14,498 bases of DNA from Bacillota bacterium (GCA_023395695.1 JAEWYJ010000086.1:1-14498), one strand, 5' to 3'. Shown: positions 1-8,697, counted from the stretch's first letter. The notes: generated by a model from the sequence alone, not told the origin. Numbers and translations are program-made.

Positions 1-50
1 CACTGATGCTGTATGTCACATGGAATGATATCTTTCGCCTGTTTCAATAA
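1..50 (+). CDS. rseP: C-terminal end of RseP/RasP-type M50 site-2 protease (partial)
   Basis: Only the last 15 codons and the TAA stop (48-50) are inside the window; the frame starts at base 3 and reads LMLYVTWNDIFRLFQ. A hydrophobic stretch ending in VTWNDI.R.F is the usual C-terminus of Bacillota RseP/RasP, a membrane-embedded zinc metalloprotease that cuts anti-sigma factors and signal-peptide remnants within the membrane. The context supports this, because rseP commonly lies upstream of ispG or proS and polC in this phylum. The catalytic HExxH motif and PDZ domain would be outside the window, so the call rests on the tail and the gene order. Confidence 0.75.
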   Translation, partial: LMLYVTWNDIFRLFQ

Positions 51-59
51 AGGCGGTTT

Positions 60-99
60 AATTGGCTGAGCATCGCATTACGGTGTTTGGCCAATTTTT
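60..99 (+). terminator. Possible intrinsic terminator or attenuator between rseP and ispG
   Basis: AATTGGC at 60-66 is complementary to GCCAATT at 90-96. Inside it CATCG (71-75) pairs with CGGTG (81-85, one G-T pair) around the loop CATTA. The outer 3' arm runs straight into further T residues (95-99 is TTTTT). This resembles a weak two-part intrinsic terminator in the 85-base gap before ispG. It could partly uncouple ispG-polC from rseP. Folding energy was not computed. Confidence 0.35.
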
Positions 100-121
100 G
101 CCCGGCGTGTAATGAAGAAAC

Positions 122-127
122 GAGGAA
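122..127 (+). promoter_or_regulatory. Ribosome binding site that decides the ispG start
   Basis: GAGGAA at 122-127 lies 8 bases before the ATG at 136. The upstream in-frame ATG at 112 has no comparable purine-rich element, and translation from it would run through this site. The 136 start is therefore preferred. Confidence 0.7.
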
Positions 128-135
128 CTTACAGT

Positions 136-1215
136 ATGACAAGACAATCTAAAACGATATGGGTGGGTGCGGTGCCGCTGGGCGGCGGGCACCCGATTGC
201 AATACAGTCGATGCTCAATTGCCCGTCTTACGATATCGAAGGCAGCGTCGCACAGGCCAAAGCGCTTGAGGCGGCAGGCTGCCATATTATCCGCGCGGCG
301 GTGCCGGACAGGGACGCGGTGCGGCTGATTGCGGCGCTTAAGGAAGCGGTGTCTATGCCGGTTGTGGCCGATATTCATTTTGACTACCGGCTGGCACTGG
401 CCTGCGCTGAAGCGGGCGTTGATAAAATTCGTATTAACCCGGGCAATATCGGCGGAGCGGATAAGGTTCGGGCGGTGGCTAGAGCCTGCAACGCACGAAA
501 TATTCCCATCCGCGTTGGGGTCAATTCCGGCTCTGTTGAAAAGGCGCTGCTCTCAAAATACGGCGGCCCCACCGCCGAGGCTATGGTCGAAAGCGCCGCT
601 ACTCATCTGTCGCTGCTTGAACAGGCCGATTTTAACAACAGCGCGCTGTCCTTGAAAAGCTCCGACTTAAAAACGATGATAGCTGCCTACCGCCTCGCGG
701 CCGAGCGGTTTGATTATCCGTTGCATCTGGGCGTGACCGAGGCGGGCACCGAGCGCATTGGCCTGCTCAAATCCGCCATTGGCATCGGTGCGCGGCTGCT
801 GGACGGCATTGGCGACACGATACGCGTCTCGCTGACTGCCGACCCGGTACAGGAGATTGCCGCCGCCAGGGATATTTTAAAAGCGCTGGGACTCAAGGGC
901 AGCGGTGTGCAGCTTGTATCCTGCCCCACCTGCGGACGCACCCGCATCGATCTCGTTTCACTGGCGCACAAGGTCGAGGATGCGTTGCAAAATAATCCTT
1001 GTGACCTCAAGGTTGCTGTCATGGGCTGCGTTGTCAACGGGCCGGGCGAAGCGAAGGAGGCGGACATTGGCGTTGCGGGCGGCGACGGCTGCGGCGTGAT
1101 CTTCGTCAAGGGGGAGGTCGTCGAGCGGGTATCGGAGGAGGCGCTGCTGCCCGCGTTGCTCAAAAGGATAGAGGAGATTACCCATGCCAAATCGAATCAA
1201 AAAGCAGAGCTTTGA
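136..1215 (+). CDS. ispG: 4-hydroxy-3-methylbut-2-en-1-yl diphosphate synthase (IspG/GcpE)
   Basis: IspG is the [4Fe-4S] enzyme that reductively opens MEcPP to HMBPP, the penultimate step of the MEP isoprenoid pathway, in the cytosol. The protein is 359 aa from the ATG at 136, normal for the bacterial single-barrel form. The N-terminal TIM-barrel half carries the family signatures GGGHPIAIQSM, VVADIHFDYRLA and KIRINPGNIG. The C-terminal cluster domain has CPTCGRT (C263, C266) and GCVVNGPGE (C298, E305), supplying the three cysteines and the glutamate expected to hold the cluster. The gene follows rseP by 85 bases and its 3' end overlaps polC by 32 bases, so the two are probably co-transcribed and translationally coupled. 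An alternative start at 112 would add eight residues but lacks a good ribosome binding site. Confidence 0.96.
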   Translation: MTRQSKTIWVGAVPLGGGHPIAIQSMLNCPSYDIEGSVAQAKALEAAGCHIIRAAVPDRDAVRLIAALKEAVSMPVVADIHFDYRLALACAEAGVDKIRINPGNIGGADKVRAVARACNARNIPIRVGVNSGSVEKALLSKYGGPTAEAMVESAATHLSLLEQADFNNSALSLKSSDLKTMIAAYRLAAERFDYPLHLGVTEAGTERIGLLKSAIGIGARLLDGIGDTIRVSLTADPVQEIAAARDILKALGLKGSGVQLVSCPTCGRTRIDLVSLAHKVEDALQNNPCDLKVAVMGCVVNGPGEAKEADIGVAGGDGCGVIFVKGEVVERVSEEALLPALLKRIEEITHAKSNQKAEL

Positions 1216-4200
1216 GGAATTTGTGGCGCTGTTCGGCGGCCTGACCATGCAGCAGCAGCTTGCACAGGTACTCAAAGAGGTTGAAGAAATACATATCGGT
1301 ACCAAAAGCAGAACGCTTTCCATAGCGGTGGTCTGCGCCAGACTGCTGCTGTGGGACGAGCTGCGTTTTTTAGAACGCAGCTTAGAGAGCCGCCTGTCGC
1401 TGTCGCAAGCGCGTTTTTTGCCGCGCTACCGCGGACTGACCCCGCAGGACGGCTATTTTGACGTGCTGTTAAACGCGCTGAGGCGCGAGGGCGTTCCGGT
1501 CAACGGTTTTTTAGAGGGCAGCGCCGCAACCTTTAACCTGCAGGACAAGCGACTGAAAATTGCGCTCAAAAACGGGGGCGGCCGCCAGCTTGAGGAAATG
1601 GGCTTTGTCGATAAGCTCCAGGCGCTTATCGCTGACCAGTTTGGGTTTGACTGCGACGTACAGCTTGCCGGAGAGGTGGAGCTGACCGATTCCAACCCTG
1701 TTCTCCTGCAGATTGAGCAGGAGGTCAAAATGGCGGCTAAGGCGGTGCAGCCGCAGGGCCCTCAGCTGCACAGACTGTCGTTTCAGGCTAAAAGTCTGCC
1801 GTTCATTGAAGACTCTATGGAGCTGATTTACGGCAAGCCGATCAAAGGCGCTCTCACGCCGCTCAACGAAGTTAACGAGGGCAGTGGACGTGTCGCTGTT
1901 TGGGGCGATGTGTTTAAAATTGAGACGCGCGACACCCGCGACGGCTCACGGCGGATATTCAGCATCTTTCTCACCGACTACACCGGCTCAAACATGGTCA
2001 AGATGCTTATGGACATGCAGGATGTCGCACCGTTAGAGCGTATCCGGGTGGGGGACAGCATTGTGGTGCAGGGCGATGCGTCCTTTGATAAATACGATCG
2101 TGAGGTTAACATCCGGGCGTATCATATTGCCCGTGTCAAAAAGATTACACGGCAGGATACCTGCGAAAATAAGCGCATTGAGCTGCATGCCCATACCAAA
2201 ATGTCGGCGATGGACGGCATTGTATCCGCGACCGATCTGGTTACGGCTGCTGCCAACTTTGGCCATCCGGCCATTGCCATCACCGACCACGGCGTGGTGC
2301 AGGCGTACCCCGACGCTGCAGCTGCCGCCCAGAAGATGACCAAAGCCGGCAAGCCCATCAAAATTCTGTACGGCGTGGAGGGTTACCTTGTCAATGACCA
2401 GATTCCCGCCGTGACAGGCACGGGGAGTCAGCAGATAGACGGCGAAATGATCGTTTTCGACCTTGAGACCACCGGCCTCTCCGCCGCGAATGAACGCATT
2501 ATTGAAATTGGCGCGATCAAGATTAAAAACGGTGAAATTCTCGGTGAGTTTGATGTTTTTGTCGACCCGCAGCAGCGGCTGTCGCCCGAAATTGTAAAGC
2601 TTACAGGCATTACAGATGATATGCTGGTTGGTGCGCCGAGCGAGACGCAGGCGCTTGAGCAGTTTTATGATTTTTGCGGCGGGGATAACGCTGTATTGAT
2701 CGCGCATAATGCACGTTTTGATACGTCGTTCCTCAAGGTGGCTGCAAGAAGGTGTGGCAAGTCTTATAACTTTACAGCGGTAGATACGCTGATTCTGGCG
2801 CGTGCCGTTTATTCCGAGCTTAAGTCCTTCAAGCTTGGCAAGCTGGCCGAGTACCTCAACGTAGGTGCGTTTCAGGCGCACCGTGCCTGTGACGACGCCC
2901 GGGCGCTGGCGCAGATATTCTTTAAAATGGTCGAAAAAATCCGGACAAGCGGTACGCTGGAAACGGTACGCGATCTGAATACCTCGCTTGACGCCGTTGA
3001 TTTTAAAAAGGTGCCAAGCTATCATATCATCATTTTGGCCGAGAACCTGACTGGCCTTAAAAACCTTTATAAGCTTATTTCCGAAAGCCATGTCAACAAT
3101 TTTTACAAGAACCCGCGCATTTTAAAAAGCAATATTCTCAAGTGGCGCGAGGGGCTTATTCTGGGCAGCGCCTGTGAGGCGGGGGAGCTGTTCCGCGCGC
3201 TGCTCGAGGGCTCGCAGTTCGGCGAGCTGTGCGAGGTGGCCAAGTTCTACGACTTTTTAGAGGTGCAGCCTATCGGCAACAACGAATTTTTGTTACGCAA
3301 TGGCCGCTGTAAGTCCGAGGACGAGCTGCGTGACCTCAACCGCACCATCGTGCGGGTGGGCGATCATCTGGGCCTGCCGGTCTGCGCCACCGGCGACGTG
3401 CATTTTTTAAACCCGTCCGACGCGTCGTTCCGCGCGGTGCTTATGGCAGGCTTAGGGTTTTCCGACGCCGACAATCAGGCGCCGCTCTATCTTAAAACCA
3501 CCGATGAAATGCTACGGGAGTTCTCATATTTTGGCGAGGAGAAGGCGTTTGAGCTGGTGGTTAAAAACCCCGCCATTATCGCCGGGCGCATCGAGACCAT
3601 CAAGCCGATTCCCGACGGGACCTATCCGCCCTCGATTGAAGGCTCGGACGAGGAGCTGGAGCGCCTGTGCTGGGAGCGGGCCAGGCGCCTGTATGGCGAT
3701 CCCGTTCCGGCGCTGGTCGCAACCCGTCTGCAAAAGGAGCTTGATTCCATTATTAAAAACGGCTTCTCGGTCATGTATATTACGGCGCAAAAGCTTGTGG
3801 CAAAATCCGAGAGCTTAGGCTATTTAGTTGGCTCGCGCGGCTCGGTCGGCTCGTCCCTTGCGGCAACAATGTCCGGCATCTCCGAGGTGAACCCGCTGCC
3901 GCCGCATTACGCCTGCCCCCAATGCCAGTACAGCGCGTTTATCACCGACGGTACGGTTGGCTCGGGTTACGACCTGCCGCCTAAAGCTTGCCCCAAATGC
4001 GGGGCCGACTGCATCCGTGACGGGCACGATATTCCATTTGAGACTTTCTTAGGCTTTGACGGCGACAAACAGCCGGATATCGACCTCAACTTCTCCGGCG
4101 AATGCCAGTCGAGCATTCATAAATATACCGAGGAGCTTTTTGGCGCGACACAGGTGTTTAAGGCCGGTACAATATCGACCATTGCCGAAAAAACCGCCTA

Positions 4201-5503
4201 TGGTTATGTGAAGAAATATCTTGCGGAGCGCAATAAGATTGTGCACAAGGCCGAGGAGGAGCGGCTCGCGCTGGGCTGTACCGACGTCAAGCGTACCACG
4301 GGCCAGCACCCGGGCGGCATGGTCGTCATTCCGCGCGGCATGGAGGTCACCGATTTTACGCCGGTGCAATACCCGGCGGACAAAAGCGATTCAGGCATGA
4401 TGACCACCCATTTTGACTTCCATTCGCTGCACGACACTATTTTAAAGCTGGACGAGCTTGGGCACGACGTACCGACCATGTATAAGCATCTTGAGGATAT
4501 GACCGGCATCAAAATTGGCGATGTGCCCAACGGCGACGCAGAGGTCATCAGCCTGTTCACGTCACCCGCCGCACTCGGCGTCTCCGAGGAGCAGATTGAC
4601 TGCAACACCGGCTCGTTGGCACTGCCGGAGATGGGTACTAATTTTGTGCGACAGATGCTCGTTGAGGCGCAGCCGCAGAATTTTTCCGACCTTTTGCAGA
4701 TTTCAGGTCTGTCGCACGGTACCGATGTGTGGCTTGGCAACGCGCAGGAGCTGATTCAGAATAATACCTGTACGATTTCTCAGGTTATCGGTACGCGTGA
4801 CAGCATTATGGTCTACCTGATGCACAAGGGGCTGGAGCCGGGACTCGCGTTTAAAATTATGGAGATTACCCGAAAGGGCAAGGCGGCCTCCAGCCTGACG
4901 CCCGACATGGTCAAAACGATGAAGGCGCACAATGTCCCGGACTGGTACATTGAGAGCTGCTTTAAGATCAAATACATGTTCCCCAAAGCGCACGCCGCAG
5001 CCTATGTTACGTCGGCGGTTAAGCTGGGGTGGTATAAAATTCATTATCCTTTGGCGTTTTATGCGACCTATTTTACCGTCCGCCCGGAGGATTTTGACGC
5101 CGAAACCGCTCTTATGGGTCGCGGCACGGTAAAGAGCCGCATTGAGAGCCTGCGCAGCCTGGGACTGGATCGCACCGCCAAGGACGACAACATGCTGTAT
5201 GTTCTGAGCATTATTTATGAGATGCTGGCGCGTGGCTACGGATTTTTGCCGGTTGACCTGCAAAAATCCGCCGCCAACCGATTTACGGTGGAGGGGAATA
5301 ACATCCGTCTGCCGTTCGGTGCGCTCAAGGGCGTGGGCGGCACAGCGGCGCAGGGGCTGTTTGAAGCGGCGCAGAAAGGGCCTTTCTTGTCAATTGACGA
5401 ATTCGCCGAGCACGCGGGCGTGTCCAAAACAGTCATTGAATCGCTTAAAAATCTGGGCGCTTTTGGTGATTTGCCCGAAACAAATCAAATTTCTTTATTC
5501 TAG
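1184..5503 (+). CDS. polC: DNA polymerase III PolC, Gram-positive replicative alpha subunit with built-in proofreading exonuclease
   Basis: PolC is the main chromosomal replicase of low-GC Gram-positives. The protein has 1439 aa, the usual family length, and all domains can be followed. There is an N-terminal domain (about 1-230), then an OB fold beginning near 236 (RVAVWGDVFK). A PHP domain (LHAHTKM at H335, ITDHGVV at H369) is interrupted by a DEDDh exonuclease (FDLETTG with D426/E428, HNARFD, HRACDD with H566/D571). It resumes with ATGDVHFL. A zinc-binding cysteine group lies at C911, C914, C936 and C939. The polymerase core has PDIDLNFSGE (D965, D967) and KLDELGHD (D1090), the expected catalytic aspartates. 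The C-terminus ends in QISLF, a beta-clamp binding motif. The ATG at 1184 has GAGGAG at 1171-1176 inside the ispG 3' end. Nothing is truncated. It is distinct from DnaE by its exonuclease insertion and domain order. Confidence 0.98.
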   Translation: MPNRIKKQSFEEFVALFGGLTMQQQLAQVLKEVEEIHIGTKSRTLSIAVVCARLLLWDELRFLERSLESRLSLSQARFLPRYRGLTPQDGYFDVLLNALRREGVPVNGFLEGSAATFNLQDKRLKIALKNGGGRQLEEMGFVDKLQALIADQFGFDCDVQLAGEVELTDSNPVLLQIEQEVKMAAKAVQPQGPQLHRLSFQAKSLPFIEDSMELIYGKPIKGALTPLNEVNEGSGRVAVWGDVFKIETRDTRDGSRRIFSIFLTDYTGSNMVKMLMDMQDVAPLERIRVGDSIVVQGDASFDKYDREVNIRAYHIARVKKITRQDTCENKRIELHAHTKMSAMDGIVSATDLVTAAANFGHPAIAITDHGVVQAYPDAAAAAQKMTKAGKPIKILYGVEGYLVNDQIPAVTGTGSQQIDGEMIVFDLETTGLSAANERIIEIGAIKIKNGEILGEFDVFVDPQQRLSPEIVKLTGITDDMLVGAPSETQALEQFYDFCGGDNAVLIAHNARFDTSFLKVAARRCGKSYNFTAVDTLILARAVYSELKSFKLGKLAEYLNVGAFQAHRACDDARALAQIFFKMVEKIRTSGTLETVRDLNTSLDAVDFKKVPSYHIIILAENLTGLKNLYKLISESHVNNFYKNPRILKSNILKWREGLILGSACEAGELFRALLEGSQFGELCEVAKFYDFLEVQPIGNNEFLLRNGRCKSEDELRDLNRTIVRVGDHLGLPVCATGDVHFLNPSDASFRAVLMAGLGFSDADNQAPLYLKTTDEMLREFSYFGEEKAFELVVKNPAIIAGRIETIKPIPDGTYPPSIEGSDEELERLCWERARRLYGDPVPALVATRLQKELDSIIKNGFSVMYITAQKLVAKSESLGYLVGSRGSVGSSLAATMSGISEVNPLPPHYACPQCQYSAFITDGTVGSGYDLPPKACPKCGADCIRDGHDIPFETFLGFDGDKQPDIDLNFSGECQSSIHKYTEELFGATQVFKAGTISTIAEKTAYGYVKKYLAERNKIVHKAEEERLALGCTDVKRTTGQHPGGMVVIPRGMEVTDFTPVQYPADKSDSGMMTTHFDFHSLHDTILKLDELGHDVPTMYKHLEDMTGIKIGDVPNGDAEVISLFTSPAALGVSEEQIDCNTGSLALPEMGTNFVRQMLVEAQPQNFSDLLQISGLSHGTDVWLGNAQELIQNNTCTISQVIGTRDSIMVYLMHKGLEPGLAFKIMEITRKGKAASSLTPDMVKTMKAHNVPDWYIESCFKIKYMFPKAHAAAYVTSAVKLGWYKIHYPLAFYATYFTVRPEDFDAETALMGRGTVKSRIESLRSLGLDRTAKDDNMLYVLSIIYEMLARGYGFLPVDLQKSAANRFTVEGNNIRLPFGALKGVGGTAAQGLFEAAQKGPFLSIDEFAEHAGVSKTVIESLKNLGAFGDLPETNQISLF

Positions 5504-5532
5504 TTGACAAAAAATACTTTATACACTAATAT
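5504..5532 (+). promoter_or_regulatory. Sigma-A-type promoter of the histidine operon
   Basis: A perfect -35 hexamer TTGACA (5504-5509) begins at the base after the polC stop codon. After a 17-base spacer comes TAATAT (5527-5532, 4 of 6 to TATAAT). The surrounding sequence is much more AT-rich than its neighbours. Transcription would start near 5539. It is placed correctly to drive hisZ and the rest of the operon. Confidence 0.75.
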
Positions 5533-5541
5533 GGCAATATG

Positions 5542-5553
5542 TTAGCATGCTAA
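5542..5553. promoter_or_regulatory. Candidate operator palindrome at the his transcription start
   Basis: TTAGCATGCTAA is a perfect 12-bp inverted repeat located 9 bases after the -10 hexamer, so it overlaps or directly follows the predicted start site. Repressors commonly bind there. A TrpR-like HisR/YerC-type repressor is a plausible partner, because such proteins have been proposed for his operons in Bacillota. That link is inference and no such gene is in this window. Confidence 0.5.
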
Positions 5554-5591
5554 AGCGAGCTGGCACTACATACAGGATTGCGGGGGTCTTA

Positions 5592-6776
5592 ATGAATCAG
5601 TTCAGCAAAATAACGCCGGATGGCACAAAGGACCGGCTGTTTAACGAGTGTGAAAAGCGCGGCCGGTTTACGCAGGCGCTGCGCGCAATGTTTGAGTCCA
5701 GAGGATTTGGCGAGGTTTCGACCCCGGTGCTGGAATATTACGATGTGTTCGATACCGCGCGGGCCTATTTTCCGCCCGAGAGCATGTATAAGCTCGTTGA
5801 TCATACAGGGCGCATTCTGATATTGCGGCCCGACTGCACCATTCCGATTGCGCGGCTTGTTACCTCCCGGCTTAAAAACGAAGCGGGGCCGCTGCGCATC
5901 TATTACAACGAGAATATCTATCGATATGCCGACGGTAACAGCCCTATTTCCGGGGAAATTGCCCAGATGGGGGTGGAATATATCGGCGGTGGTCTGCCGA
6001 TTTGTGATGTCGAAATCGTTGAGCTGGCCTGCCGCAGCCTGCGTTCGGTTTGCGGGGCGGATTACCAGCTGGAGCTGTGCCATATCGGCTATTTCAATGC
6101 GCTGGTCGACAGCCTGAATACCGACGCCGATACGCGTGAGCAGATCCGAGAATTGGTGGAGCATAAAAATTTCCCGGCGCTCGATCAGATTTTAGAGCGC
6201 TTTGGCGGCTTTCCGGCACAGCGGGCACTTAAAAAGCTGCCGGCGTTGTTCGGCTCCGCGGTGGTAATCGACGAGGCGCGTGCACTTTTTTCAAGCGAGG
6301 CGGCGGACAGGGCGCTTGATTATCTGGCTTATATTTACCGTTCGCTGTCGGCGCTTGGGCTGGACAGCCACCTGACCATCGATCTGGGGCTTGTGAATCA
6401 GGCCGATTATTATACCGGCATCATTTTTCGCGGCTACACGGCGGGCGCGGGTGAGCCGGTGCTTTCGGGGGGGCGCTACGACGGGTTGATTAAGGAGTTT
6501 GGCGAGGATCGCCCCGCCACCGGCTTTGGCATCAACCTCGATCTGCTTTGCGAAAAGGCCGAGGCCACCGCCGCCATTAAGCTGCCGTCCGCTGCGGTGC
6601 TGGTGGATGAGACCAGCGATATCCGCCTGGCGTTTGAGCTGTTGGACCGCCTGGGTAACCAGCGCTTTTGCGCACAGCTTGTCCCGGTGGACAGCATTGC
6701 AGCAGCCGGGCCGCAAAATGGCTTTGACCGTACATTTGCCGTCACCGACAGCGAGAGCAGGGAGGTACTGGCATGA
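5592..6776 (+). CDS. hisZ: ATP phosphoribosyltransferase regulatory subunit HisZ
   Basis: HisZ is a catalytically inactive paralogue of histidyl-tRNA synthetase that assembles with short HisG into the active, histidine-feedback-regulated ATP phosphoribosyltransferase. The 394-aa product has the class II core: TPDGTKD near the N-terminus, LRPDCTIPIAR (motif-2 region, R79), RYADGNSPISGE, and a motif-3-like GGRYDGL with GFGINLDLL around 293-325. It lacks a full anticodon-binding domain, which is typical of HisZ rather than HisS. The ATG at 5592 is chosen because the family begins near the TPxGT motif and because the in-frame ATG at 5547 lies only about 8 bases from the predicted transcription start and inside the palindrome. 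A run of five Gs (5582-5586) may serve as ribosome binding site. The stop overlaps hisG by ATGA. Confidence 0.93.
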   Translation: MNQFSKITPDGTKDRLFNECEKRGRFTQALRAMFESRGFGEVSTPVLEYYDVFDTARAYFPPESMYKLVDHTGRILILRPDCTIPIARLVTSRLKNEAGPLRIYYNENIYRYADGNSPISGEIAQMGVEYIGGGLPICDVEIVELACRSLRSVCGADYQLELCHIGYFNALVDSLNTDADTREQIRELVEHKNFPALDQILERFGGFPAQRALKKLPALFGSAVVIDEARALFSSEAADRALDYLAYIYRSLSALGLDSHLTIDLGLVNQADYYTGIIFRGYTAGAGEPVLSGGRYDGLIKEFGEDRPATGFGINLDLLCEKAEATAAIKLPSAAVLVDETSDIRLAFELLDRLGNQRFCAQLVPVDSIAAAGPQNGFDRTFAVTDSESREVLA

Positions 6777-7414
6777 GTAAAACCATCCGGATGGCGCTGA
6801 CCAAAGGACGCATTGAGAAAGGTGCCATTGCGCTGCTTGAAAAGGCGGGCTACGGCTGCACCGATCTTAAAAACAAAGGCCGGCGGCTTATCGTCCCCAC
6901 CGACGGCGGCGAGATTGACGTTGTTTTTGCCAAGGCCGCCGACGTCATCACTTACGTCGAAACCGGTGCCTGTGACATTGGCATTGTCGGCAAGGACACG
7001 ATTCTTGAAAACGGCCGCTCCTTTTACGAAATGGCCGATCTGGGCATTGGCAAATGCCGCATGGTACTGGCGGCGCCTAAGGGCAAAGATGTTTTTGAAG
7101 GCTATGCGGCCAAGCGTATTGCCAGTAAATACCCCAAGATTGCCGCCGAATATTTTTCGAGCAAGCAGATGGATGTTAAAATCCTCAAAATAGAGGGCTC
7201 GGTGGAATTAGGCCCGGTGCTGGGCATTACCGACGCCATTGTCGATCTTGTCGAGACCGGAAAAACACTGGCCGAAAACGGGCTGGAGGTTATTGAGACG
7301 GTCTGCGAGGTTTCCACCCGCGTGATTGTCAATATTGCAAGCCTCAAGCTGTCCAAAGACCAGATTGTCGATATTGTGGAACGCCTGAATCAGGCAAAGG
7401 AGGCGGGAGAATGA
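6773..7414 (+). CDS. hisG: ATP phosphoribosyltransferase catalytic subunit, short form
   Basis: HisG condenses ATP and PRPP to phosphoribosyl-ATP, the committed and feedback-controlled first step of histidine synthesis. At 213 aa it is the short (HisG_S) form. It has the two periplasmic-binding-like lobes but no C-terminal ACT-like regulatory domain, so it needs HisZ, which is encoded immediately upstream. Visible signatures are ALTKGRIEKGA at the N-terminus, DIGIVGKDTI, and the PRPP-binding loop DAIVDLVETGKTL at about 154-166, preceded by VELGPVLGI. The start overlaps the hisZ stop (ATGA at 6773) with GGAGGT at 6761-6766, and the stop overlaps hisD in the same way, indicating translational coupling on both sides. 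Confidence 0.97.
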   Translation: MSKTIRMALTKGRIEKGAIALLEKAGYGCTDLKNKGRRLIVPTDGGEIDVVFAKAADVITYVETGACDIGIVGKDTILENGRSFYEMADLGIGKCRMVLAAPKGKDVFEGYAAKRIASKYPKIAAEYFSSKQMDVKILKIEGSVELGPVLGITDAIVDLVETGKTLAENGLEVIETVCEVSTRVIVNIASLKLSKDQIVDIVERLNQAKEAGE

Positions 7415-8697
7415 TTAAAACCATCAGGGCTGACGGGACGTGCGAATACGCGTTGTTCCAAAAAATGCGCAGCCGTTCGGTTGAGACCGACCGCATGATA
7501 ACCGCCACCGTTTCTGAGATTATAGAGGCGGTGCGCACCCGCGGCGACGCAGCGGTGCGCGATTATACCGAAAAATTCGATAAGCGCTGCCCAGAAACCT
7601 TTGAGGTGCCGCGTGAGCAGATTAACGACGCGCTGACCGGGGCCGATCCTGATTTTGTCAGCGCTATTTTGAACGCGCAGGAAAATATTGCCGCATTCCA
7701 CCAGCGGCAAAAGGCGCAAAGCTTTATCGACGCACAGCCTAACGGCGTTATTTTGGGGCAGCGTGTGCGCGGTCTCAAGCGGGTCGGGCTGTATGTTCCG
7801 GGTGGCACGGCGGCCTATCCGTCCTCAGTGCTCATGAACGCCATACCGGCTAAAATAGCGGGTGTCGAAGAGCTTATCATGGTGACGCCGCCCGGTAAAA
7901 ACGGCCGGCCAAACCCTGACATTCTGACAGTGGCAGCCATCTGCGGTGTTGATCGCGTCTTCCTTATGGGGGGGGCGCAGGCGGTCGCGGCGCTGGCGTT
8001 TGGCACCGGGAGTGTGCCGCGTGTTGACAAAATTGTCGGCCCCGGCAACATTTTTGTTGCAACGGCCAAAAAGCTGCTTTTCGGCACGGTGGATATCGAC
8101 ATGATAGCCGGGCCGAGCGAGATTTTGATTATAGCCGACGACAGCGCCAACGCGCGCTTTGTCGCGGCGGATATGATGGGGCAGGCCGAGCACGACCGTA
8201 TGGCCTCGGCTGTGCTGCTGACCACGAGCGAAAAGCTCGCCAGCGAGACGGTTAATGAGCTGGCGCGCCAGATTGAAGCCTTGCCGCGCCGCGAAATTAT
8301 TGAGGCTTCGCTCAAAGATTATGGCGCGATTATTCTGTGCGGAAGCGAAGCACAGATGAGTGAGCTGGCCAATACGCTGGCGCCCGAGCATCTTGAGGTG
8401 CAGGTTGAGGATCCGATGCGGCTCTTGGGTGTTTTGGACAATGCCGGCTCGGTATTTCTTGGGGAATATACGCCTGAGCCGCTGGGCGATTATTATGCAG
8501 GCCCGAATCACGTGTTGCCGACCGGCGGTACCGCCCGCTTTTTTTCACCGTTGGGGGTAGACAGCTTTGTCAAACGCAGCGCGTTTTTATACTACACCAG
8601 AGAAGCCATGCGGCAAAGCGCGAACGATATTCTGACCATTGCGCAGCGCGAGGGGCTTTCGGCCCATGGTAACGCCGTGCAGGTACGCTTGGACTGA
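7411..8697 (+). CDS. hisD: Histidinol dehydrogenase
   Basis: HisD catalyses the last two steps of the pathway, the NAD-dependent four-electron oxidation of L-histidinol to L-histidine, as a zinc-dependent homodimer. The protein has 428 aa, the standard length. Landmarks are VGLYVPGGTAAYPSS, GPGNIFVATAKK, MIAGPSEILI, MMGQAEHDRMA, APEHLEV and DYYAGPNHVLPT. The four expected zinc ligands can be placed as Q258, H261, D360 and H419. Translation starts at an ATGA overlap with hisG, with AAAGGAGG at about 7396-7403. The stop at 8695-8697 is followed by an unusually long gap before hisC. Confidence 0.98.
   Translation: MIKTIRADGTCEYALFQKMRSRSVETDRMITATVSEIIEAVRTRGDAAVRDYTEKFDKRCPETFEVPREQINDALTGADPDFVSAILNAQENIAAFHQRQKAQSFIDAQPNGVILGQRVRGLKRVGLYVPGGTAAYPSSVLMNAIPAKIAGVEELIMVTPPGKNGRPNPDILTVAAICGVDRVFLMGGAQAVAALAFGTGSVPRVDKIVGPGNIFVATAKKLLFGTVDIDMIAGPSEILIIADDSANARFVAADMMGQAEHDRMASAVLLTTSEKLASETVNELARQIEALPRREIIEASLKDYGAIILCGSEAQMSELANTLAPEHLEVQVEDPMRLLGVLDNAGSVFLGEYTPEPLGDYYAGPNHVLPTGGTARFFSPLGVDSFVKRSAFLYYTREAMRQSANDILTIAQREGLSAHGNAVQVRLD

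Noticed and set aside
2033..3091. A 352-codon minus-strand open frame inside polC
   Set aside because: It is the antisense shadow of a gene whose domains are fully conserved; the translation shows no family signature.
5547..5549. Upstream ATG at 5547 as the hisZ start
   Set aside because: It lies within the palindrome and only a few bases after the predicted transcription start; the ATG at 5592 fits the family N-terminus.
5592..6776. Histidyl-tRNA synthetase (HisS) instead of HisZ
   Set aside because: The protein is short, lacks a proper C-terminal anticodon-binding domain, and is fused by overlap to a short HisG that requires HisZ.
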